Source of the DNA: Ardenticatenaceae bacterium | Lineage (GTDB): Bacteria; Chloroflexota; Anaerolineae; Promineifilales; Promineifilaceae | DNA length: 9,870 nt | Assembly: GCA_020634245.1 (NCBI GenBank) | Contig: JACKCC010000003.1 | Coordinates: 1 to 9,870 of the forward strand | Direction of reading: 5' to 3' | Part shown: positions 1-6,760 of the stretch, one piece after another | Layout: each line of letters starts with the position of its first letter | Numbering within the stretch: position 1 is the stretch's first letter | Notes under the pieces: model-generated | What the model saw: the letters and a program-made list of their open reading frames with translations, nothing else | Databases searched by the model: none | Told to the model about the DNA's origin: nothing | Program-made: the position numbers and the translations under genes

Positions 1-1018
1 TGCAAAAAACGGCTCCAGGCGCTACGACCGAATGGCAAACGGGGCAGCTACGCGACGCAGGTTTGTTTTCAATCGTCTCCTCTTCGTGCTGCCCTCCCAA
101 TGGATGTCCACACTCGGTACATAAACCAACATTGGCGGCGACAACGTGCCCGCAAACAGGACAGGTAGTCTGATCTGGCAACGCCGGTGGCTGTTCGATT
201 TCCTCAATGGCGGTCAAGGGTAATTGGGCGCCGCTTGACACTGTTGGCGCATCATCCGTGGCCTCGGTTTCTGGGGAGGGTACCGGCACAGGTAAGGCCG
301 GGTTTTCTGTCCACGGTAATTGGGGCGGTACCGGCGTCGGCTCCTCGTTGAGCCAGGATTCGGATGTTGGCGTATCTGTCGCTGATGAAGGCGGCGTTGT
401 TATGATAGGGGAAGGCGTGGAGCGTGTTTGTGACTGCCGCAGATCGTAGCCGCAGTTGGTGCAGAAGTGGATGGTGGGGGTGATGGGCTGCCGGCATTGG
501 GGACACAAAGTGGAGGGTGGCGGAGGTGGGGGGGGCGGAGGCGCTGCTGCGGCGACGGGGTTGCCGCAGACGGTGCAGAAGCGGGCGTTTGGGGGCAGGG
601 GGGCGTGACAGTGGGGGCAGAGGTTGGATGCCGGCATCACGCCGCGCGCGCCGCACTGCTGGCAGAAACTGTCTCCGGGGAGCAGCACACCGTGCCCTTG
701 GGGACAAATGAGACTGACCATTGGGGCCGCGGGCGCAACATATGGCTGCGCCCGAATTTGCTCGATCTCCTGCTCGTGGGTCGCAATCTGCGTTTCCAGC
801 ATGTCCAGCGCGGCGCAGGCCTGTTGCAATGCTGGCGGCGTGACTTGCCCGGCGCGGTATAGTTGGTAGGCAATTGTGCCGGCCTGTTGGGCGGCCTGCT
901 CACCTTGCTGCCGCAGCGTTCTGATTTTTAGTTGCAGCGCCGTAATCTGGCGCACCTTTTCCGCCTCGAAAGCCGCCTGACCTGCGCGCGAACGCATTCT
1001 GTTCCATAGATCATCCAT
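1..1018 (-). CDS. Multi-zinc-ribbon protein with N-terminal coiled coil (3' end outside window)
   Basis: The frame is open from the ATG at 1018 to the window edge, giving about 339 residues with no stop, so the C-terminus is missing. AGGAG at 1027..1031, eight bases upstream, supports this start. Residues 1-95 are a Gln/Glu/Ala-rich helical segment, probably coiled coil. CxxC pairs then form four complete zinc ribbons and a fifth that is cut by the edge: CPQGH..CQQCG from residue 105, CPHC..CTVCG from 134, CPQC..CTNCG from 172, then CPVCGH..CTECG and CPVCHS..C near the edge. Nine prolines at 160-168 separate ribbons two and three. A Thr/Pro/Glu-rich, probably disordered linker of about 100 residues precedes ribbon four. 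Ribbons of this type usually act as protein-interaction modules or small domains in signalling and membrane-associated proteins; the specific role is unknown. The gene lies behind the terminator at 1059..1090, so it is probably a separate transcription unit. The frame is very reliable because every ribbon falls in it. Confidence 0.88.
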   Translation of the reverse strand, partial: MDDLWNRMRSRAGQAAFEAEKVRQITALQLKIRTLRQQGEQAAQQAGTIAYQLYRAGQVTPPALQQACAALDMLETQIATHEQEIEQIRAQPYVAPAAPMVSLICPQGHGVLLPGDSFCQQCGARGVMPASNLCPHCHAPLPPNARFCTVCGNPVAAAAPPPPPPPPPSTLCPQCRQPITPTIHFCTNCGYDLRQSQTRSTPSPIITTPPSSATDTPTSESWLNEEPTPVPPQLPWTENPALPVPVPSPETEATDDAPTVSSGAQLPLTAIEEIEQPPALPDQTTCPVCGHVVAANVGLCTECGHPLGGQHEEETIENKPASRSCPVCHSVVAPGAVFC

Positions 1019-1026
1019 CCCGCGGT

Positions 1027-1031
1027 CTCCT
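1027..1031 (-). promoter_or_regulatory. Shine-Dalgarno site of the multi-zinc-ribbon gene
   Basis: On the minus strand AGGAG stands eight bases before the ATG at 1018. It fixes the start of a gene whose stop codon is outside the window. Confidence 0.7.
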
Positions 1032-1058
1032 GTCGGGTATGAGGGCGTACACAAGCAC

Positions 1059-1090
1059 AAAAAGACGCAGGTCAAATATCACGCTGCGTC
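1059..1090 (-). terminator. Rho-independent terminator closing the minus-strand operon
   Basis: Read on the minus strand, GACGCAG (1090..1084) and CTGCGTC (1070..1064) form a perfect 7-bp stem with a 13-base loop, followed at once by TTTTTG. It lies about 90 bases past the TAA of the 97-residue gene and 40 bases before the next gene's start. This is where a terminator is expected between two units. The loop is longer than in the strongest terminators, so some read-through is possible. The rest of the 1019..1182 gap shows no other gene and no convincing promoter. Confidence 0.6.
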
Positions 1091-1182
1091 ATCTATGTAT
1101 CCTGTAAATCTTATACCTGAAAACGTCGATTTTTCCCTGGCGCTGTCGAAATTGGGTTGCTTTTGGGGCTATTTAACGGCGC

Positions 1183-1476
1183 TTACCTTTCTGGTCCACC
1201 AGGGCGCCACCCTTCTGGCGGTGTCGGCGCGCTCCCTTCGGGGTTGGCAGGGCCATAGAAATCCTTTTTCTCTGTTTTTTCGGCTCCAGTTTCGGCGCGT
1301 TCGGCGTCGCCAGCGTCACCATGGGCGCGTTGGGGGGTATGTTCGGCGGGGGCGTCTGGAGGGCCTTGCATGGCGGAAATGCCGGCATCGCTCAAACCAG
1401 AGTCAGGTTTGTCGGGGGGAATGCCGGCATCCCTCGTCTTTGCACTTTCCTTGGGGCTGTCATAATCATTAGGCAT
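1183..1476 (-). CDS. Disordered Pro/Gly/Glu-rich 97-residue protein
   Basis: The ATG at 1476 has GAGG at 1484..1487 seven bases upstream, and the frame ends in TAA. The start is 16 bases after the previous gene's TGA, which fits the last gene of the operon. The product is highly hydrophilic, with many Pro, Gly, Ala, Asp and Glu residues, no Cys, no membrane segment and no domain I recognise. It is probably intrinsically disordered. A short internal repeat, DAGIP (residues 16-20) and DAGIS (30-34), is encoded by two copies of the TGCCGGCA palindrome. In composition it resembles the first 50 residues of the ParB-fold protein at the other end of the operon. Other frames are also open here because of the high G+C, so the gene call rests on the ribosome site, spacing and operon position. 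Function unknown. Confidence 0.6.
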   Translation of the reverse strand: MPNDYDSPKESAKTRDAGIPPDKPDSGLSDAGISAMQGPPDAPAEHTPQRAHGDAGDAERAETGAEKTEKKDFYGPANPEGSAPTPPEGWRPGGPER

Positions 1477-1492
1477 CTTCGAACCTCGATTC

Positions 1493-2185
1493 TCATAGGG
1501 ACTCAGCGTTTACAATCGATGATGCTTCGCTAGAACTATTAGACACACTGCCGTTTATCGGGAAATTGACATAAACTTCTTGTGAACTTTCAGCCTCCCT
1601 CAGGCTGCGGGATTCATAAAGACGGTGTAACCCCCAACTGATGGCGGCGGCAATAATGCCGGCAATCACCGCCACCACTTGCGGAAACCCCGTCACGACC
1701 CACACCATTTCTCCCAAGAGCAGGGCAATAATCAGACTGTTTAACACCCCAATGATGTCCCGCAAGCCAGCCAATGCAGCCCCTTTGCTGCCAAACGAAG
1801 GCACATCATCGCACGGGGGCCAATAGAAAAATCGCTCCAGGGCAGGATCCTTTTCCACAAAATAGCGATGTGTCCGGTTGATAGCCCGCAGATACTCCGT
1901 GCCCCGGATGCGGCGTTCGATCAGCCGCTGAAAAGTGAGCAGCCCCATCACCAACATGCCGGTCAGAAAGCCCATGGTCATCGTTTCAATCTGCACACCA
2001 AACTGGGGCAGACTAACCAGGGCAGCCGTGCCAATGGAGATCACGGTCAAATACAGTGCCGTGCGTTTTTCCCCCATTTCGGCATTGTAAAGATACAAAT
2101 TGGCCAGCCGCTCATGTTCGGCCAGGATGGCCTCAGCAGACGAATCCTGTAGAACCTGAACCGTCAGTGTTTCCTGGGCTGTCAT
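1493..2185 (-). CDS. Four-helix integral membrane protein, unknown function
   Basis: The 230-residue product has two hydrophobic hairpins: helices at about 43-60 and 69-85, then 143-165 and 168-186. Between them is a basic/aromatic loop of about 55 residues that includes RRIRGTEYLR, NRTHRYF and FFYWPPCDD. The 40-residue N-terminus is an acidic helix and the C-terminal 35 residues are Ser/Asn-rich. Arg-rich stretches next to helix 2 suggest that the loop and both termini are cytoplasmic. The gene starts six bases after the zinc-ribbon gene's stop, with GGAAG at 2195..2199. The paired-helix layout loosely recalls SLATT-type and RipA-like small membrane proteins, which accompany defence and nucleotide-signalling genes, but I see no diagnostic motif. 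In this operon it could be a membrane channel, anchor or immunity component; that is inference. Confidence 0.82.
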   Translation of the reverse strand: MTAQETLTVQVLQDSSAEAILAEHERLANLYLYNAEMGEKRTALYLTVISIGTAALVSLPQFGVQIETMTMGFLTGMLVMGLLTFQRLIERRIRGTEYLRAINRTHRYFVEKDPALERFFYWPPCDDVPSFGSKGAALAGLRDIIGVLNSLIIALLLGEMVWVVTGFPQVVAVIAGIIAAAISWGLHRLYESRSLREAESSQEVYVNFPINGSVSNSSSEASSIVNAESL

Positions 2186-2191
2186 ATTACT

Positions 2192-2356
2192 TCACTTCCC
2201 TTCAAACACCTTTTCCGTCATGGTGCATTTCCCTTTGCATTTGCTGCAATTCTGGTTGCGGCAAACGTAATAGACCCACGTGCCTTTCGGCTGGTAATCC
2301 TCCCGCTGCGCGAACATGTGATAACCGCAGCAGGGGCACTTCTTTCCTTTAGCCAT
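2192..2356 (-). CDS. 54-residue zinc-ribbon protein
   Basis: The frame is open further upstream to 2563, but that extension overlaps the 68-residue gene in another frame and has no ribosome site. The ATG at 2356 has a near-perfect AGGAGGT four bases upstream, so I take it as the start. The product begins MAKGKK. It carries CPCC at residues 7-10, C32, C37, C40 and C44, enough for one zinc ribbon or treble-clef-like fold (likely ligands C7/C10 and C32/C37) plus two spare Cys. It is strongly basic and rich in Lys. Small Cys-rich proteins of this kind bind nucleic acid or protein. It lies 28 bases after the WXG100-like hairpin gene and six before the membrane protein gene. Its position downstream of a nuclease-like effector makes it a weak candidate for an immunity or accessory protein. 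No homologous family is recognised. Confidence 0.8.
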   Translation of the reverse strand: MAKGKKCPCCGYHMFAQREDYQPKGTWVYYVCRNQNCSKCKGKCTMTEKVFEGK

Positions 2357-2360
2357 GTTG

Positions 2361-2367
2361 ACCTCCT
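2361..2367 (-). promoter_or_regulatory. Strong Shine-Dalgarno deciding the start of the 54-residue zinc-ribbon gene
   Basis: AGGAGGT on the minus strand is followed by four bases and then the ATG at 2356. No comparable site precedes the more distal in-frame ATG at 2563, so the short form is the real product. Confidence 0.8.
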
Positions 2368-2384
2368 GTTCAAAAATTGCGTGT

Positions 2385-2591
2385 TTACTTGACTTTGCGC
2401 CGGGCCTGAGCAATGGTTTTCGATAGATTTTCCATCTCCTGGCTAGTGTCCGACACCACCTGTTCATAATCGGGCCAAAATTCCCGCTCAAAACGATAGT
2501 AAAGCAAGTCGCGCCACTGCTCGCCAGCGACCTGAAATTGGTGTTGCAGCCGTTTGAAAGCATTGAGTAGTTGGGATTGAGCCTGGTTCAT
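2385..2591 (-). CDS. WXG100-like small helical protein (68 residues)
   Basis: The ATG at 2591 has AGGAG six bases upstream, and the start is nine bases after the nuclease-like gene's TAG. The product is all-helical, charged and without Cys. Residues 23-38 (GEQWRDLLYYRFEREF) line up with residues 41-56 of the 90-residue WXG100-like protein upstream (GDTWQDPQYAKFAQEF). They share the pattern G..W.D...Y..F..EF without gaps. The Trp lies in the turn between two helices, as in WXG100 proteins, but the first helix is shortened to about 22 residues. WXG100 proteins form antiparallel four-helix dimers and act as secretion substrates or chaperones of type VII systems. This one may pair with the 90-residue protein or with the effector. 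A role as immunity protein cannot be excluded from its position. Confidence 0.78.
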   Translation of the reverse strand: MNQAQSQLLNAFKRLQHQFQVAGEQWRDLLYYRFEREFWPDYEQVVSDTSQEMENLSKTIAQARRKVK

Positions 2592-2600
2592 ACCGATCTC

Positions 2601-3641
2601 CTATTCTGGTTTCTCTAACTGGATGCCTGATGACAGGGGTGTCCAATCTGCCGACATTGCATCAGGTCCGATGCGAAGATAAAGATCCATAGTGCCACTT
2701 GTTGGATTGGTTACCGCAGCAATCACTGGCACATTGGTCGAGCCAACGTCCAGCATCTGTTTCCCAATCGCCGCATTGGTGGGGCTATAAAACTCAGACC
2801 CAGGCATGGTCATTTGCTGGGCTAAATGCTCTACCCAGCCAGCGCTGGCCTGACGATGCCCGTAGCTATCTGCACGGAGATGGAGTTTGCCAACATCACT
2901 TTTTTTACTTTCCAAAACCAGATAATTCCCATTTGGGCCTTGTAAAATACGGTCAAAGCCTCGATATTTTCGATCAAATTCAACCACTTTCAGACCTAAT
3001 TCTTCCGCAGTCACCAGTTCGGCTACCTGTTCAGCCGCATCGCCCATCAACTGGTTATCCCGGCCAATCAACAGGTTAACCCCCTTGACAAAAGCATTGA
3101 CTGCAAATCCGACCCCTCCGGCGACCAACGCGCCGGCAATTCCAACCATGTTGGCCGCTTCCAAAACCTTCTGATAACTGCTCAACGCCTTTTGCAAAAA
3201 GCCCTTAGCCTTCTGTGTATGCCCACCCGTTACCTGTTGCAGCCGGTACGCCTCTCTTCGGTAGCTATTGACGCTCTGTTCTACCCGCCCCTGCCACACT
3301 TTCGCCGTCTGCAAATGACGCTCACACTCCGCCAGGCGGTAGCGTGCCCGGTTGACCGCATCAACCTGCCGGCTGCAATCGGGTGGACGATAATTGCCAT
3401 CACGGTCGCGGCTGCCGCTGTTCAGGCAGGCGGACAAAGCCTCCTGCGCCCGCGCTACCTCTTGCCGGGCTTGTTCCACCTGCCGCTGCCAATGGGTGGC
3501 CCGCTGCTGTAGCCACTCCTGCGTCTGGCAAATTTCATTCTCCGCCATCCGCACTGCTTCGCCGGCATCCTGGCTAAAGCGGCTCAACGCCCCCTGTAGG
3601 GTGGACAGTACACCTAGGTCGCTTAAATCAAGCTGGTTCAT
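2601..3641 (-). CDS. Probable type VII-type effector: coiled-coil N-terminus with PD-(D/E)XK nuclease-like C-terminus
   Basis: The product has 346 residues. Residues 1-160 are long amphipathic helices with an EWLQQR..HWQRQV stretch. They hold a Cys-flanked loop at about 72-89 (ACLNSG..DGNYRPPDCS) that could be disulfide-bonded at the tip of a helical hairpin. I recall this loop pattern from other WXG/LXG-associated proteins, but cannot verify it. Residues 162-192 are Gly/Ala/Val-rich and could be membrane-active. Residues 200-325 look like a restriction-endonuclease fold: acidic helix (E204, E208), GFDRI with D230, then YLVLESKKS giving E244-x-K246, then a helix with Q264 in RQASAGW. This matches the D..ExK..Q order of the PD-(D/E)XK superfamily, common in polymorphic toxins. 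The start overlaps the WXG100-like stop as TGATG, with no clear ribosome site, so translation is probably coupled. I infer an exported DNase-type toxin; a housekeeping nuclease is less likely given the layout. Confidence 0.8.
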   Translation of the reverse strand: MNQLDLSDLGVLSTLQGALSRFSQDAGEAVRMAENEICQTQEWLQQRATHWQRQVEQARQEVARAQEALSACLNSGSRDRDGNYRPPDCSRQVDAVNRARYRLAECERHLQTAKVWQGRVEQSVNSYRREAYRLQQVTGGHTQKAKGFLQKALSSYQKVLEAANMVGIAGALVAGGVGFAVNAFVKGVNLLIGRDNQLMGDAAEQVAELVTAEELGLKVVEFDRKYRGFDRILQGPNGNYLVLESKKSDVGKLHLRADSYGHRQASAGWVEHLAQQMTMPGSEFYSPTNAAIGKQMLDVGSTNVPVIAAVTNPTSGTMDLYLRIGPDAMSADWTPLSSGIQLEKPE

Positions 3642-3913
3642 CAGACACGCGGCACGTTATCAATATATTCAGCCAGTTTATTGAGGCGCGGAATCACCTC
3701 TTCTGATTGTCGCTGAAACTGTTGTAACTGGCGCATGGTGCGCTCAAACTCCTGGGCAAATTTGGCATACTGCGGGTCTTGCCAGGTATCCCCCAGACGA
3801 CGAAATTGGGCTTGCAAACGTTTACTATTGCCGGTTAATTCGGCGTGAAATTGCTTTAGCTGGCTGGCAAAAGCGCGCACATCCGCTGAGTGAACTTTGA
3901 CGATACCGCTCAT
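3641..3913 (-). CDS. WXG100-family-like protein (90 residues)
   Basis: The frame is open back to 4108 inside the ATPase gene. The ATG at 3913 has AGGAG seven bases upstream and begins 16 bases after the ATPase stop, so I chose it. The product is a typical short helix-turn-helix protein of WXG100/ESAT-6 size, with no Cys. The turn is GDTWQDPQY at residues 41-49: the Trp is kept at position 44, but the glycine of W-x-G is Asp (W-Q-D). The helices span about 8-40 and 50-86. I do not see the C-terminal YxxxD/E export signal of actinobacterial systems. WXG100 proteins are small secreted dimers, or chaperones of larger toxins, and depend on an FtsK/SpoIIIE ATPase. Here the gene sits between exactly such an ATPase and a probable toxin, which strongly supports the assignment. 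The TGATG overlap with the toxin gene suggests the two are made in fixed proportion and may form a complex. Confidence 0.87.
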   Translation of the reverse strand: MSGIVKVHSADVRAFASQLKQFHAELTGNSKRLQAQFRRLGDTWQDPQYAKFAQEFERTMRQLQQFQRQSEEVIPRLNKLAEYIDNVPRV

Positions 3914-3920
3914 GATTTGT

Positions 3921-3925
3921 CTCCT
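3921..3925 (-). promoter_or_regulatory. Shine-Dalgarno deciding the start of the WXG100-like gene
   Basis: AGGAG on the minus strand stands seven bases before the ATG at 3913. It supports the 90-residue form over the 155-residue in-frame extension, which would overlap the end of the ATPase gene in another frame. Confidence 0.7.
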
Positions 3926-3929
3926 GATG

Positions 3930-6731
3930 TTAACGGGTTCTGTTGGCCAGACGCTCTGCCTGTTCTTGCAGCCAGGCGACATCGGGCAGGCCATAGGGAC
4001 GAAACTTTTCCAGCCGTCCGGTGCGCTCTTCGTCCAGATAAAGGGCGCGATGGGGGCCAAGCTGATTGGCCGCATCGCTATCCAACAGGCGGCGAGAGTC
4101 GTCGGCATTCATTTGCAGGGCAACCCGCATGTCGAACAGTCTCTCTGGCTGGCGATCAAAGACGCGCTCCAAATTAGCATAGGTGTCACACCAAAGCAAA
4201 GTGTGGATGCCCAGGTCTGGCCCTTCCCGGCAAATTTCGCTGAGCTGCACCGAGAGCGGCGGTGGTCCCTCCCCTCCCGCATACCAGCCATCATCCCGGC
4301 GCAAATCTCTGGCCCGCTGTAAGCCAATGATGATCAGGTAACATGCCGGCCAGTGCTGTTCGATTCCCTCATCATCCCGTTGTTTGAATTCCTGATACAG
4401 CGCTTCAATCGCCTTACTCACTCCCCGCCGCTTGACCTGCTCCGTCGGGTGGGGCAGTGCTTCTAGCAGCATTTGGGGCAAATCATGCCAGTTGGCGTCC
4501 ACATCGGTTAGATTTAGCAGTACCAGGCGGGCATTGTCTGGTTTGTGTTGGGCGACCAGGCTGAGGATGGCGGAGAGCAGCATAGCCACTGCCCGTGATT
4601 CATACTCGTTTTGGCCCACAATCAGCAGATTTGAGCCGCTCTGACGGCGCAGCAGGGCGGCAGTGTGGGGTTTGATTTCAACCGGTTCGCCCAGCCAGGC
4701 AGAGTAAACCCGGGCCGGTGATGGCCAACCTGGTTGCTGCAAAAGTTGCTCCAGTTCCCGGTTAAAGGAGAGTTCAGCCAGGGCGTTTCCGTCAAAGATA
4801 ATCATCGGTTCCGGGGGAGCCCATCTGGACTGATCGGCCCTGGCCCGCACCTGTTCCAGATAGGTATCCCGCTCTGCATCTTCCAGCCAGAAAACCTGAA
4901 AGAAATGGTTGCCTTCCACCCGCCCGTTTGCCGCGTTGTAAATCGCTTCGCCGGGACGCTCCAGCAGCCGGGCGCGGTCGTTATCATCGCTGAGAATCAG
5001 CCGGGAGTCGGCATCGGCGCATTGCAGGGCGATGCGCAACGGAATCTGATCTTTGGTGGCCCGGGACAGGCTGTATGGCCCGGCCAGGGTCTGAGTAGCC
5101 AGCAAGGTGTTAATGCCAAAGGCCCGCCCCATGCGCACCAGCCGATCCAGGATGAGAGCGGCTTCGCTGCTCAAGGTATCGTCCTGGTTAAACAGTTCCT
5201 GAAATTCATCGGCAATGAGTAGGATGCGGGGCAGGGTGCCCTGTTTCTGGCGATATTCACTGAGCGACTGGTAGTTGAGGTCGCGGAACAGGTCTTCGCG
5301 CCGCTGCAGTTCAGTAGCCAGGCCGCGCAGTACACTAATGCCAAATTCCCGTTCGCTCTGGATGGCTACCACCCGGGCGTGAGGCAGGCGGTGAACAGCA
5401 TAATCCTTGAACTCCACCTGTTTGAAATCGATCAAGTACAGAGCCAGTTCTTCCGGGGAGTAGTTGATGGCCAGGCTGAGGATTAGGGTGTGCAGTAGGG
5501 TGCTTTTGCCGGAGCCGGGTCGGCCAATGATCAGGCCGGTGCTGAGTAGTTTTTGATCCAGGCTGAACATCTGGTTTTCACGCGCCCCCCGCCGGCCAAT
5601 GGGCACAGTAATGTCGGCGCGAGCATCCTGCTGCCACCAGTTGGCCGGTGGGAGGGCTGTTTGGGCGAAGGGGACTTTGACCTCTTCGGCGGCCAGGGCC
5701 GCCCGGCTGACCTGCTGCACAATGTGGGTGAACAGAGCGGCTTCTGGGGGGCGATCCAGTTCCAGAGTACAGTCTTTGAAATCGGGGTCTATCCATTGCG
5801 CTTGATTGTCGTCACAGGTAATCAGAGTGGCGGTGCGCTCCAGGTCGATCAGGTTAAAGTTGTAGGGCATGTTTTGCTCAACGTCTACCATGCCCAGGAG
5901 GTACACGCCGGTTCCTGGCCCGTTAGTAGCAATGCTGAGTAGCCGTTGAGCAGCAGAGTCAGTGAAGCGAGCTGGAAAATCGGAAACGACTAGCAGACGA
6001 TAAGGTTCTGCCACTTCGCCAGCCTGTTCATTGAACGCTTCCATGGTGGGGTATTCGTTGCCCAGATATTTTTGCTTGACGTTGGCGATATGTTTTTCCA
6101 GGTCGGCCAGCCGTTGTTCGAGATCGTTGGTGTCGAACCAGGCTACTCCACCTGTTAGTCTGTCTGGTAACCCTCTTATGAAGCCAGCCATAGTAGAACC
6201 AAGTCCCACGGGGTCAAGACAGACATAGCGGAGTTTTCCCGGTGGCAAGGTCGCCAACAGCCGCAACATTATAGATTGTATGGCAAGACGAGCCTTAGAT
6301 TTACCTACTCCAGCGGCTTTTATGAGGAGATTCTGTCCACCGATCAGTGGCACCGACGCCGGCAGGGTCAGAGAATCCCAATTCCCAGGCTCAACCATCT
6401 GGCCAATACGGGTTAATTGGGGCACCTCAATACTGTCAGTTGTTTGCCATTCACTCCAACGGGGATTTGTCCAACCAAACCCACTAAACTGGAGTTGAGT
6501 CAGGATATTTTCAGCTTGCCGGGTTACCTGGGCTATAGTAGACATATAAGCTAACCGGGCTTCAGTTAATGTCTCGTTGTACTGCTGACTAGCCATTGCT
6601 TGTTCTTGTTGATACAGTCGTTGCAGTCGGCGTAAGTATTGGTCTTTCCAGAAAGAAGCATTGGCGTGGGCTTGAGCCATTTCCAAAGCAGCCAAGCGAA
6701 TTTTGTCAAGCCTTTGACGTTCTTCAATCAT
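3930..6731 (-). CDS. FtsK/SpoIIIE-type ATPase (EssC/EccC-like), three ATPase-like domains, no membrane segment
   Basis: The product has 933 residues. Residues 1-80 are charged helix, probably coiled coil, followed by a Trp-rich segment (GFGWTNPRWSEW, 84-95). Domain 1 (about 105-340) has a partly degenerate P-loop (KAAGVGKSK, 138-146) and a Walker B-like strand at 244-251 with one acidic residue. Domain 2 (about 375-635) is the canonical FtsK/SpoIIIE core: GRPGSGKST at 403-411, RILLIADEF at 502-510 (D508, E509), the RMGRAFG segment at 533-539 and TLLATQT at 542-548. Domain 3 (about 680-930) has GQNEYESR at 706-713 where a P-loop would be and no Walker B acid pair. EssC/EccC proteins, the motors of type VII secretion, also carry several such domains. 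They normally have N-terminal transmembrane helices (and FHA domains in EssC); neither is visible here. The start at 6731 has GAGG a few bases upstream and follows the WD40 gene by 29 bases. Likely the motor that drives WXG100 and effector export. Confidence 0.9.
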   Translation of the reverse strand: MIEERQRLDKIRLAALEMAQAHANASFWKDQYLRRLQRLYQQEQAMASQQYNETLTEARLAYMSTIAQVTRQAENILTQLQFSGFGWTNPRWSEWQTTDSIEVPQLTRIGQMVEPGNWDSLTLPASVPLIGGQNLLIKAAGVGKSKARLAIQSIMLRLLATLPPGKLRYVCLDPVGLGSTMAGFIRGLPDRLTGGVAWFDTNDLEQRLADLEKHIANVKQKYLGNEYPTMEAFNEQAGEVAEPYRLLVVSDFPARFTDSAAQRLLSIATNGPGTGVYLLGMVDVEQNMPYNFNLIDLERTATLITCDDNQAQWIDPDFKDCTLELDRPPEAALFTHIVQQVSRAALAAEEVKVPFAQTALPPANWWQQDARADITVPIGRRGARENQMFSLDQKLLSTGLIIGRPGSGKSTLLHTLILSLAINYSPEELALYLIDFKQVEFKDYAVHRLPHARVVAIQSEREFGISVLRGLATELQRREDLFRDLNYQSLSEYRQKQGTLPRILLIADEFQELFNQDDTLSSEAALILDRLVRMGRAFGINTLLATQTLAGPYSLSRATKDQIPLRIALQCADADSRLILSDDNDRARLLERPGEAIYNAANGRVEGNHFFQVFWLEDAERDTYLEQVRARADQSRWAPPEPMIIFDGNALAELSFNRELEQLLQQPGWPSPARVYSAWLGEPVEIKPHTAALLRRQSGSNLLIVGQNEYESRAVAMLLSAILSLVAQHKPDNARLVLLNLTDVDANWHDLPQMLLEALPHPTEQVKRRGVSKAIEALYQEFKQRDDEGIEQHWPACYLIIIGLQRARDLRRDDGWYAGGEGPPPLSVQLSEICREGPDLGIHTLLWCDTYANLERVFDRQPERLFDMRVALQMNADDSRRLLDSDAANQLGPHRALYLDEERTGRLEKFRPYGLPDVAWLQEQAERLANRTR

Positions 6732-6760
6732 GTAGCACCTCGACTCCTATGTAGCCTAAA

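Noticed and set aside
252..707. A 151-codon minus-strand frame rich in Arg and Pro
   Set aside because: It is out of frame with the multi-zinc-ribbon protein, whose regular CxxC pairs show the true frame. High G+C removes stops from the alternative frame.
1053..1078. Possible sigma-70 promoter for the zinc-ribbon gene (TTGACC with a TGTGTA-like -10 on the minus strand)
   Set aside because: The -10 element matches the consensus poorly and the -35 falls in the loop of the terminator hairpin. Not strong enough to annotate.
3890..4322. Overlapping plus-strand open frames over the ATPase C-terminus
   Set aside because: Antisense shadows of the ATPase and WXG100-like genes in a G+C-rich stretch; the products look random.
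4734..5222. A 162-codon plus-strand open frame
   Set aside because: It lies wholly antisense to the conserved core of the FtsK-type ATPase (domain 2 and the start of domain 3) and shows no domain or ribosome site.
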